Part shown: positions 25,691 to 33,112 of the stretch, piece by piece
How positions within the stretch are numbered: position 1 is the first letter of the stretch
Layout of the letters: each line of letters starts with the position of its first letter
Source of the DNA: Pseudomonadota bacterium
GTDB lineage: Bacteria > Pseudomonadota > Alphaproteobacteria > Rhodobacterales > Rhodobacteraceae
Assembly: GCA_020161655.1 (NCBI GenBank)
Contig: JAIUPC010000008.1
Location: forward strand, 179,385 to 243,384
DNA length: 64,000 bases
Reading direction: 5' to 3'
The notes under the pieces: model-generated
Database searches by the model: none
What the model was told of the DNA's origin: nothing
Seen by the model: only the letters and a program-made list of their open reading frames with translations
Position numbers and translations under genes: made by a program

Positions 25691-28130
25691 AGCCCTTGAT
25701 ACGTTCGTTCTTCGGGTCCCAGATCGGACCGTCGCCCTCGACCGTGGCCGGGAAGCGTTCGCCGTAGATCTCGACCTCGACCCTGGTCCCCGGTTCGGCA
25801 AGATCGGCGCGGAGCATGCCCAGCGCCAGCGACTTGCCCACCCGGTAGCCCCAGGCGCCCGATGTCGTCTCGCCCGCCACCTTGCCATCATGCCAGAGCG
25901 TCGACATGTAGGGCGCATCCGCTGCCCCGGCCTCCACCGTCAGCGTGACGAAGCGCTTCTTCACGCCGGCCTGCCTTTCGGCCAGAAGGGCGGCCTTGCC
26001 GGGGAAGTCCTTTTCCCAGCGCACGAAGCGTTCCAGCCCGCCTTCCAGAAGCGAATAGTCCGTCGAAAGGTCGCCCTTCCAGGCGCGGTAGCCCTTTTCG
26101 ATGCGCAAGGAGTTCAGCGCCCGCATGCCGAAGGGCACGGCGCCCCCCGCCAGAAGGGCCTCGTAGATCGCGGGCGCGTCGGCGCGGTCGCAGTGGATCT
26201 CCCAGCCAAGCTCGCCAGCGAAGGACACCCGCACCAGCGCCACATCGCGGCCAGCGACCTTGGCGAAATACTGGACCGAAAGCCAGGGGAGCGTCAGGTC
26301 GCCCTCGGTGATCGGGGCGAGGAGGTCGCGCGCCTTGGGGCCGGTGACGATGAAGCAGTGGATACGGTCGGACCAGTCCTCGATCGTCACCCCGTCCGGC
26401 AACCCGCGCTTCAGCACGTCCCGGTCATGCCACTGGGCGACGGAGGCGGTGATGACGCCCACATCCTCGTCGCTGAAGGGCAGCACCGTCATCTCGGTCA
26501 GGATGCGGCCGCGGTCGTCGGCGAAATAGGCGAGGCCGGTCTTTCCCGGCTGCGGCAGGCGCGAACAAGTCAGGCTGTCGAGATGCGCGCGCGCGCCGGG
26601 GCCTGTCAGCCTGAGCCGCGTGAAGCCCGAAAGGTCGAGCACGCCGACAGCGTCCCGCACCGCCTCGCATTCGGCGCGGATGCGATCCTCCCACGGGCCG
26701 GCGCGGTTCCAGGTCTGGGTCGCATCCCAGCTGGTGTCATCGCCCGGCTTGGCGAACCATTCCGCCCGCTCCCAGCCGTTATAGGGCGCCATCTGGCCGC
26801 CGAGCGCCTTCAGCTTCTCATGCACCGGCGACAGGCGCCGGTCGGGGGCGGCGGGCCAGCGCGCCATCGGGAAATGCATGCCGTATTCGTGGCCGTAGAC
26901 TTCCTTGCCCTTGGCCACGCAATAGTCGGCATCGGCATAGCCGGTGAAGCGGCGCGGGTCGCAGGACCACATGTCCCATTCCGTCGCCCCTTCCGTCACC
27001 CATTCCGCCAGCACCTTGCCCGCGCCGCCGGCCTGGGCGATGCCGAAGGTGAAGACGCAAGCCTCGAACGCATTCGGAACACCCGGCATCGGGCCGATCA
27101 GCGGGTTGCCGTCGGGCGCATAGGGGATCGGGCCGTTGATGACCTTGGAAATCCCGGCGGTGCCCAGAAGCGGCACCCGCGCCATCGCATCCTCGATATA
27201 CCATTCCAGCCGTTCCAGATCGTCGGGGAAAAGCTGGAAGCTGAAATCCTCGGGGAAGGGATCGTCGGGGTTCACCCAATGGGCGCGGCAGTTCCGCTCG
27301 TATGGCCCAAGGTTGAAGCCGGTCTTTTCCTGACGGAGATAGTAAGAAGAATCCACATCGCGCAAGAGTGGCAGCTTGTGGCCGACCTCCTTCGACCATG
27401 CCTCGATCTCGGCGACAGGTTCGGACAGCAGATACTGATGGCTCATCACCATCATCGGCACGGTGCGGCCGCCGTAAGGCTTGAACCATTCGCCGACCTT
27501 CTGGGCGAAGTAACCAGCGGCGTTGATGATGATTTCGCAGCGGATCGAGCCTTTTTCGGTGTGGACGATCCATTCGCCATTCTCGCGGCTGACCCCGGTT
27601 GCCGGGGTGAAGCGCAGGATCGTCCCGCCCATGTCGCGCGCACCCTTGGCCAAGGCCTGGGTCAGTTGCGCAGGATCAATGTCGCCATCGGCGGGATCGT
27701 AGAGCGCGCCTTTCAGGTCATGGGTCTCAAGGAAGGGATACTTGCCCCGGATCTCATCCGTGCCGAGCACTTCCAGCGCCATGCCCTGATAGCGGCCCAT
27801 ACCCTTCGCGCGCTCGAACTCCTGCATCCGTTCCTTCGAATGGGCAAGGCGGATCGACCCCGTGACATGGTAGTTCATCGGATAGTCGACCGCCGCGCCG
27901 AGGCTCCGGTAAAGCTCGGTCGAATAGCGCTGCATGTTCATGAGCGACCAGGAGGTCGAGAAGGTCGGCACGTTGCCGGCGGCGTGCCAGGTGGACCCCG
28001 CCGTCAACTCGTTCTTTTCCAAGAGCACGACATCGGTCCAGCCGGCCTTGCAGAGATGAAAAAGCGACGACACGCCCACCGCGCCGCCGCCGATGATGAC
28101 AACCCGTGCTGACTTCGGAAAACCGCTCAT
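25689..28130 (-). CDS. Dimethylglycine/sarcosine dehydrogenase-like flavoprotein (FAD + GcvT), copy B
   Basis: This 813-residue protein is a paralogue of copy A with the same domain order: FAD fold VVIIGGGAVGVSSLFHLCKAG (residues 10-30), His49 in STWHAAG for covalent FAD, and a C-terminal GcvT domain (RLRLTGPGARAHLDSLTCSR, GELGWEIHCDR). It should oxidatively demethylate an N-methylated glycine and load the carbon onto folate. I chose the ATG at 28130 because GAGGGTGGGC precedes it; an upstream ATG at 28142 forms part of that site. As first gene of the leftward cluster it is divergent from the LysR gene, 102 bases away, and probably carries the cluster promoter. Confidence 0.9.
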   Translation of the reverse strand: MSGFPKSARVVIIGGGAVGVSSLFHLCKAGWTDVVLLEKNELTAGSTWHAAGNVPTFSTSWSLMNMQRYSTELYRSLGAAVDYPMNYHVTGSIRLAHSKERMQEFERAKGMGRYQGMALEVLGTDEIRGKYPFLETHDLKGALYDPADGDIDPAQLTQALAKGARDMGGTILRFTPATGVSRENGEWIVHTEKGSIRCEIIINAAGYFAQKVGEWFKPYGGRTVPMMVMSHQYLLSEPVAEIEAWSKEVGHKLPLLRDVDSSYYLRQEKTGFNLGPYERNCRAHWVNPDDPFPEDFSFQLFPDDLERLEWYIEDAMARVPLLGTAGISKVINGPIPYAPDGNPLIGPMPGVPNAFEACVFTFGIAQAGGAGKVLAEWVTEGATEWDMWSCDPRRFTGYADADYCVAKGKEVYGHEYGMHFPMARWPAAPDRRLSPVHEKLKALGGQMAPYNGWERAEWFAKPGDDTSWDATQTWNRAGPWEDRIRAECEAVRDAVGVLDLSGFTRLRLTGPGARAHLDSLTCSRLPQPGKTGLAYFADDRGRILTEMTVLPFSDEDVGVITASVAQWHDRDVLKRGLPDGVTIEDWSDRIHCFIVTGPKARDLLAPITEGDLTLPWLSVQYFAKVAGRDVALVRVSFAGELGWEIHCDRADAPAIYEALLAGGAVPFGMRALNSLRIEKGYRAWKGDLSTDYSLLEGGLERFVRWEKDFPGKAALLAERQAGVKKRFVTLTVEAGAADAPYMSTLWHDGKVAGETTSGAWGYRVGKSLALGMLRADLAEPGTRVEVEIYGERFPATVEGDGPIWDPKNERIKG

Positions 28131-28203
28131 GCCCACCCTCATTGTTCCGGCGGGATTATCCTCGGGCGGCGGCGGGCTTTCAATTCGATGGACTTGGGCT
28201 TAT

Positions 28204-28222
28204 TGATCGGAAATTCCGATCA
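28204..28222. promoter_or_regulatory. Perfect 19-bp palindrome in front of the LysR gene
   Basis: TGATCGGAA-A-TTCCGATCA is a perfect inverted repeat with a one-base centre. Its right end touches the AGGAG ribosome-binding site of the LysR gene and it lies in the 102-base spacer to the divergent amine cluster. It is probably the LysR binding site, used for autoregulation and for control of the cluster. Confidence 0.6.
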
Positions 28223-28232
28223 GGAGCCAGCC

Positions 28233-29105
28233 ATGCAGCTTGAGCTTGTCGAGACCTTCCTCGACCTTTGCGACACCAAAAGCTTCAACCGCACGGCGGA
28301 CAGGCTCGGGCTGACGCAATCCACCGTTTCGGGCCGGGTCCGGGCGCTTGAGGCGAGCCTTGGCCGGACGCTGTTCACAAGGTCGCGGGCAGGGACGGAG
28401 TTGACGTTGGAAGGGTTGCAGTTCGAACCCCATGCCCGTGCGCTCAGGCATTCCTGGAACGAGGCGGTCCATGCCACCCGTTCGGCTGGGACGGCGGCGA
28501 TGCGGCTCAGGATCGGGATGCAGCACGACCTGACCGGGTCGATGATCGGCGGCTGGGTCCGCGACTTCCGCGCCGCCCTCCCCGATACCGCCTTTTATAT
28601 CGAGGCGGATTATTCGCCGGCGATGTCGTCGGATATCCTCATCGGTGCGCTCGACTTCGCCATGGTCTACACCGCGAAAGTGCATCCCGACCTTTATTTC
28701 GAGACCCTGGGCGAGATCCCCTATCGCATGGTCTCGACCGTGACCGACCACATGGCGGGGGTCAGGGTCGAGGATTACGTCCTGACCAACTTCTCCCCCG
28801 CCTTTGCCGCGACCCACGCCGGGCTGCACCCGGAGCTTTCTGGCGCGGCGGTGTCGAGCGGCCAGAGCACGGCGGTTGCCGGGCTGATGCTGTCGATGGG
28901 CGGCTCGGCCTATGTGATCGAAGAAATGGCGCGGGAAATGGTCGCGGCGGGGCAATGCCGGCTGGTCGCCGACGCCCCGGTCATTTCGCAGGCAGTCTTT
29001 GCCGGCGTTCATCTGCGCAACCGGCACCGCGCCGCGCACCGGCGCCTTCTCCAATATCTTCGCAGCCATTTCGGCGCCCCGGCAGCGCGTCGGCGCCGCG
29101 GCTGA
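28233..29105 (+). CDS. LysR family transcriptional regulator
   Basis: This 290-residue regulator has the N-terminal LysR helix-turn-helix (FLDLCDTKSFNRTADRLGLT, about residues 8-27, continuing QSTVSGRVRALEASLG) and a C-terminal effector-binding domain (about 90-285). The ATG at 28233 has AGGAG seven bases upstream; the open frame before it contains the palindrome and is not coding. It is divergent from the DMGDH/MttB cluster, the classic arrangement for a LysR activator of neighbouring catabolic genes. The inducer could be a methylated amine or glycine derivative, which is inference. Confidence 0.9.
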   Translation: MQLELVETFLDLCDTKSFNRTADRLGLTQSTVSGRVRALEASLGRTLFTRSRAGTELTLEGLQFEPHARALRHSWNEAVHATRSAGTAAMRLRIGMQHDLTGSMIGGWVRDFRAALPDTAFYIEADYSPAMSSDILIGALDFAMVYTAKVHPDLYFETLGEIPYRMVSTVTDHMAGVRVEDYVLTNFSPAFAATHAGLHPELSGAAVSSGQSTAVAGLMLSMGGSAYVIEEMAREMVAAGQCRLVADAPVISQAVFAGVHLRNRHRAAHRRLLQYLRSHFGAPAARRRRG

Positions 29106-29131
29106 ACCCCGATCTCTCCAATTGGTTGATT

Positions 29132-29150
29132 GTTAACGATTTTCGTTAAC
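29132..29150. promoter_or_regulatory. Perfect palindrome GTTAACGA-TTT-TCGTTAAC upstream of a small unknown gene
   Basis: Two eight-base arms pair perfectly around TTT in an AT-rich patch just after the LysR stop. The TTAAC halves recall CtrA sites, but the spacing between TTAA cores is nine, not the seven of the CtrA consensus. It could be an operator for the gene at 29237; it is too AT-rich to be a normal terminator. Confidence 0.4.
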
Positions 29151-29236
29151 CTGCCTGAAACGACATGTCTAAAAAGCCAAGTTCCAGAATCAGGGTGAGG
29201 CATGAAATATGACACGTATAGGTGGTGTTGATTGTG

Positions 29237-29497
29237 ATGAATTCTACGAAGAGTAATACAGGTTCAGGTCATTTGTTTCCGGAACTGCCGCCAACAAGGG
29301 ATAATCTCCCGGTTGGCGGCGGCCCCGGCAAGGCTAGTAAGGCGTATGAGTTCGGGGCCTCCTGGCTCCTCAGGGTGTTGTCTGGTGTGGTGGTGGCGGC
29401 TGTCCGAGATCTCGGACAGCCCCTTCTCCGCCTCCCGGTTCTGGAATTCACCGCGATCCTGGTCATGTTCGCCATGATCATTTTCTCGCTCGGCTGA
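29237..29497 (+). CDS. Hypothetical small protein with C-terminal membrane helix
   Basis: This is a predicted 86-residue protein of unknown function. The first half is polar and Gly/Pro-rich. The last 20 residues (EFTAILVMFAMIIFSLG at the end) form one hydrophobic segment, so it could be tail-anchored in the inner membrane. The first codons use many A/T-ending codons, unlike the neighbouring genes, while the second half looks native. The frame also contains a 24-bp perfect palindrome (29398-29421). A GTG at 29222 is an alternative start. I do not recognise a family and the gene may be spurious. Confidence 0.42.
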   Translation: MNSTKSNTGSGHLFPELPPTRDNLPVGGGPGKASKAYEFGASWLLRVLSGVVVAAVRDLGQPLLRLPVLEFTAILVMFAMIIFSLG

Positions 29498-29625
29498 TCC
29501 CCCCCCAAACCATCCGGCATTGAGCGCGCGCCGTGAATGCCGTACACCGGCGCGGCGCAAGGGCGCCCGGCTTTCTCTGTTCCGGCCTCGGTCCCCTGCC
29601 CAAGCTTTCGGTTGCGGAGCCACGG

Positions 29626-30240
29626 ATGACCATTCACCTGCATCGACATGACCTGCCCGACGGGCTCGACCTAGGGCCGGTGGTCGCCATCGACACCGAG
29701 ACGATGGGCCTTGACCCGCGCCGCGACCGGCTCTGCCTCGTGCAGTTGTCCTCCGGCGACGGCAACGCCCATCTCGTCCAGATCGGCAAGGGCCAGACCT
29801 CGGCGCCCAATCTGGAACGGATGCTGGCCGATCCCAGGGTGCTGAAGCTTTTCCATTTCGGGCGCTTCGACGTGGCCGCGCTGAAGAACGCTTTCGGCGT
29901 AACGACCGCCCCGGTCTACTGCACCAAGATCGCCTCGAAGCTGATCCGCACCTTCACCGACCGGCACGGGCTGAAGTACCTCTTGCAGGAACTGATCGGC
30001 GTCGACGTCTCGAAGCAGCAGCAGACCTCCGACTGGGGCGCGGAAGAGCTGAGCGAGGCGCAGCTGGAGTATGCCGCCTCGGACGTTCTCTACCTCCACC
30101 GGCTGAAAGAGGAACTTGACCGGCGCCTGACGCGCGAGGGGCGGATGGAACTGGCGCAGGCCTGTTTCGGTTTCCTTCCCGTGCGGGCCGAACTCGACCT
30201 TCTGGGGTGGGATGCGACCGCCGACATCTTCTTGCACTAG
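29626..30240 (+). CDS. rnd: Ribonuclease D (short, single-domain type)
   Basis: This 204-residue 3'-5' exoribonuclease of the DEDDy family trims tRNA and other RNAs. Asp23 and Glu25 in AIDTETMGLDP, the FHFGRFDVAALKN segment and the tyrosine motif EYAASDVLYLHRL supply the catalytic residues. It lacks the HRDC domains of E. coli RNase D, as is usual for alphaproteobacterial versions. The ATG at 29626 (MTIHLHRHDLP) is preceded by GGAG. It lies four bases before kdsD and starts the LPS/sigma-54 block. Confidence 0.93.
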   Translation: MTIHLHRHDLPDGLDLGPVVAIDTETMGLDPRRDRLCLVQLSSGDGNAHLVQIGKGQTSAPNLERMLADPRVLKLFHFGRFDVAALKNAFGVTTAPVYCTKIASKLIRTFTDRHGLKYLLQELIGVDVSKQQQTSDWGAEELSEAQLEYAASDVLYLHRLKEELDRRLTREGRMELAQACFGFLPVRAELDLLGWDATADIFLH

Positions 30241-30244
30241 GCCG

Positions 30245-31213
30245 ATGACCGATAACGAAACCCTCCTTGCCACCGCCCGCCGCGTCATCGACATCGAGGC
30301 GCAGGGTCTTCATCGGCTGCGCGAGGCGCTTGACGGCGGCTTTGCCGCGGCGGTCGACCTGATCCTTGCCGCGAAGGGCCGGGTCATCGTCTCGGGGATG
30401 GGCAAGTCGGGCCATGTGGGCCGGAAGATCGCGGCGACGCTCGCCTCGACCGGGACGCCGGCGCAGTTTGTCCATCCCGCCGAGGCGAGCCACGGCGATC
30501 TTGGCATGATCACCGAGGGCGACGTGGTGATGATGCTGTCGAACTCGGGCGAGACGCCGGAGCTTTCCGACATCATCGCACACACCCGCCGTTTCTCGAT
30601 CCCCATGATCGGCGTGGCGAGCCGGGCCGAGTCCGCCCTCATCCGCCAGTCCGACGTGGCGATCATCCTGCCGGCGGCGGAAGAGGCCTGCGGCACCGGC
30701 ATCGTGCCGACGACCTCCACCACGATGACGCTGGCGCTGGGCGATGCGCTGGCCGTAGCCCTGATGGAACACCGGCATTTCACCCCAGACCATTTCCGCA
30801 CCTTCCATCCCGGCGGCAAGCTTGGCGCAAAGCTTCTGAAGGTCGCCGACCTGATGCATGACGGCGAGGCGATGCCCCTCGTGCAGGAAGCGACGCCGAT
30901 GGGTGAGGCACTGCTGGAGATGAGCCGCAAGGGCTTTGGTGTCGCCGGCGTGACCGGCAAGGATGGCGCGCTGGTCGGCATCGTCACCGATGGCGACCTC
31001 CGCCGCCACATGCGCGGGCTTCTCGACCGCAGCGCGGGCGAGGTGATGACGCCTGCGCCGCAGACGATCGACCCCGGCGCCGTGGCCGAAACCGCCGTCG
31101 CACTGATGAAGGAACGCAAGATCACCTGTCTTTTCGTGGTCCCCCGCGACGGGGCGGGCCGGGCTGCGGGCATCCTCAACATCCATGACTGTCTCAGGGC
31201 CGGCGTGGTCTAG
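30245..31213 (+). CDS. kdsD: Arabinose-5-phosphate isomerase (KdsD/KpsF)
   Basis: This 322-residue enzyme interconverts ribulose-5-phosphate and arabinose-5-phosphate, the first step to Kdo. It has an N-terminal SIS domain (about 30-180, GRVIVSGMGKSGHVGRKIAAT and MLSNSGETPEL) and two CBS domains (about 205-320). The ATG at 30245 sits four bases after the rnd stop. It stands directly before lptC-lptA-lptB, linking Kdo synthesis to LPS export, and its product pathway reaches kdsB at 41984-42784. Confidence 0.95.
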   Translation: MTDNETLLATARRVIDIEAQGLHRLREALDGGFAAAVDLILAAKGRVIVSGMGKSGHVGRKIAATLASTGTPAQFVHPAEASHGDLGMITEGDVVMMLSNSGETPELSDIIAHTRRFSIPMIGVASRAESALIRQSDVAIILPAAEEACGTGIVPTTSTTMTLALGDALAVALMEHRHFTPDHFRTFHPGGKLGAKLLKVADLMHDGEAMPLVQEATPMGEALLEMSRKGFGVAGVTGKDGALVGIVTDGDLRRHMRGLLDRSAGEVMTPAPQTIDPGAVAETAVALMKERKITCLFVVPRDGAGRAAGILNIHDCLRAGVV

Positions 31214-31217
31214 GCCG

Positions 31218-31826
31218 ATGGCGGTATTCGACAACAGCTATTCGCGGATCATCTTCTGGCTGAAGATCATCCTGCCGCTGCTGGCGCTGGCCGTGCTGTC
31301 GACGCTTTTCCTGTTTTCCTCGCGCATCGACATCGAAGGATCGCTGCCGTTCAGCGAGGTCGATGTCGAACAGCTCGCGCGCGAGCAGCGCCTGACCCAG
31401 CCGGAATATTCCACAGTCACCGCCGACGGCAGCGCGCTCAGGATCAATGCCGATGTGGCGCGGCCGCAGGTCGGGGCCACCGGCGTCGCCTCGGCGCGGG
31501 AGCTTGTCGTCCGCTACGAGACGACCGGCGGGTTGAACATCGACCTGACCTCGAAGACCGGGCGGCTCGATGACGCGAAGGGCGAGATCATCCTGCGCGA
31601 CGGCGTCACGATCAGGACCTCGAGCGGTTACGATATGGTGACGCCCGGCCTTGATGCGGCACTCGACCGGACCCGGCTCATCTCCCAGGGGGCGGTCACC
31701 GCGACCGGCCCGCTCGGGCGGATAGATGCCGGCCACATGGAAATCACCCGTGCGGATGCGGCAACGAGTGACTATGTTCTGATTTTCAATCAGGGGGTCA
31801 AGCTGGTATATCAGCCAGAAGATTGA
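31218..31826 (+). CDS. lptC: LPS export protein LptC
   Basis: This 202-residue bitopic protein links the LptBFG ABC transporter to LptA in the periplasmic LPS bridge. One N-terminal membrane helix (about residues 11-34, IIFWLKIILPLLALAVLST) is followed by a beta-rich periplasmic domain. Sequence similarity in this family is low; the assignment rests on topology, length and the position between kdsD and lptA. The start at 31218 lies four bases after the kdsD stop, and the end touches the lptA region. Confidence 0.88.
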   Translation: MAVFDNSYSRIIFWLKIILPLLALAVLSTLFLFSSRIDIEGSLPFSEVDVEQLAREQRLTQPEYSTVTADGSALRINADVARPQVGATGVASARELVVRYETTGGLNIDLTSKTGRLDDAKGEIILRDGVTIRTSSGYDMVTPGLDAALDRTRLISQGAVTATGPLGRIDAGHMEITRADAATSDYVLIFNQGVKLVYQPED

Positions 31827-31834
31827 GGATTTGG

Positions 31835-32332
31835 ATGTTACGCACCGCTGCAATTCTGGCTATCCTGATCGGGTTCACGGCGCTTCCGCCAAAGGCTGAG
31901 GCTCAGGGCGCGACCGTGTCCTTCGGCGGGCTCAAGTCCGACACCAGCCAGCCGGTCGAGGTGACATCGGACGAGCTTGCGGTGAACCAGACCGACGGAA
32001 CGGCGATCTTCACCGGCAATGTGGTGGTGGTCCAGGGCGACATGCGGCTGGCGGCGGAAAGCGTGCGTGTGGAATACGCCAAGGACGACAAGACCAAGGT
32101 CGATCGCATCATCGCCTCGGGCGGCGTGACGCTGGTCAGCGCCACCGAAGCCGCCGAAGGCAAGGAGGCGGTCTATACCGTCGGCACCGGCGAGGTCGTG
32201 ATGACGGGCGATGTCCTTCTGACGCAGAACGGCGGCACCATCGCCGGGCAGAAGCTGGTCGTCGATCTCGACACCGGCACGGGCCGCATGGACGGGCGCG
32301 TCAAGACGGTCCTTCAGCCCAAGGCCAATTGA
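31835..32332 (+). CDS. lptA: LPS transport periplasmic protein LptA
   Basis: This 165-residue periplasmic protein of the OstA/LptA beta-jellyroll family carries LPS between LptC and LptD. A signal peptide ([23 protein letters not shown], residues 1-23) is followed by the typical [22 protein letters not shown] pattern. The ATG at 31835 has TTGAGGA at good spacing; the TTG at 31823 inside that site is an alternative but would spoil the signal peptide. The stop overlaps the lptB start region. Confidence 0.92.
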   Translation: MLRTAAILAILIGFTALPPKAEAQGATVSFGGLKSDTSQPVEVTSDELAVNQTDGTAIFTGNVVVVQGDMRLAAESVRVEYAKDDKTKVDRIIASGGVTLVSATEAAEGKEAVYTVGTGEVVMTGDVLLTQNGGTIAGQKLVVDLDTGTGRMDGRVKTVLQPKAN

Positions 32333-32334
32333 CG

Positions 32335-33096
32335 ATGCCCGAACGCCTGCATCTTTCCGTCTCCGAAGGCTCCCCCGGGCTCAAGGTACAGCACCTGCGG
32401 AAAAGTTACCGCAAGCGCCCGGTGATCCGCGATGTCTCTCTCGACCTCGCGCGGGGCGAGGTGGTGGCGCTGCTCGGGCCGAACGGTTCCGGCAAGACCA
32501 CTTGCTTTTACAACATCGCCGGACTCATCTCGCCCGACAGCGGTCAGGTCATGATCGACGGGCGCGATGTCACCGGCCTGCCGATGTACCGGCGCGCCCG
32601 GCTTGGCATCGGCTATCTGCCGCAGGAAGTGTCAATCTTCCGCGGCCTGTCGGTCGAGGACAACATCCTCGCCATCCTCGAGATCAACGAGGCCGACGTT
32701 CACAAGCGCCGCGAGAAGCTTGAGGAACTCCTGTCCGAGTTCTCCATCACCCACCTGCGCCGCGCCCCGGCGCTGGCGCTGTCGGGCGGCGAACGGCGGC
32801 GGGTCGAGATTGCGCGCTGCCTTGCGGCCGAACCGAAGTACCTGCTTCTGGACGAACCCTTCGCCGGGGTCGATCCGATTTCCGTGGGAGACATCCGCAC
32901 GCTGGTCCATGACCTGAAGTCGCGCGGGATCGGTGTCCTCATCACCGACCACAACGTCCGCGAGACGCTTGAGATCGTCGACCGCGCCTATATCCTTCAC
33001 GACGGCGCCGTCCTGATGAGCGGGACCGCCGATGAGGTCGTGCGCGACGAAAACGTGCGGCGGGTCTATCTGGGGCAGAGCTTCCGACTCGGCTGA
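32335..33096 (+). CDS. lptB: LPS export ABC transporter ATP-binding protein LptB
   Basis: This 253-residue ATPase of the LptBFG complex extracts LPS from the inner membrane. Walker A is GPNGSGKTT (residues 48-56), the signature is [16 protein letters not shown] and Walker B is [13 protein letters not shown], all intact; [18 protein letters not shown] is typical of LptB. The partner permeases LptF/LptG are not in the window. The start at 32335 follows the lptA stop by two bases and rpoN follows after 16 bases. Confidence 0.96.
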   Translation: MPERLHLSVSEGSPGLKVQHLRKSYRKRPVIRDVSLDLARGEVVALLGPNGSGKTTCFYNIAGLISPDSGQVMIDGRDVTGLPMYRRARLGIGYLPQEVSIFRGLSVEDNILAILEINEADVHKRREKLEELLSEFSITHLRRAPALALSGGERRRVEIARCLAAEPKYLLLDEPFAGVDPISVGDIRTLVHDLKSRGIGVLITDHNVRETLEIVDRAYILHDGAVLMSGTADEVVRDENVRRVYLGQSFRLG

Positions 33097-33112
33097 AGGG
33101 ACGCGAGGGGCG

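Noticed and set aside
23343-28112. Very long open frame (1589 codons) on the plus strand opposite the two DMGDH-like genes
   Set aside because: It is antisense to two clearly recognisable enzymes and the repeat between them. It has His/Arg-rich composition typical of a GC-rich shadow frame and no domain.
29132-29150. CtrA binding site
   Set aside because: TTAA halves are present but separated by nine bases instead of the seven in the CtrA consensus.
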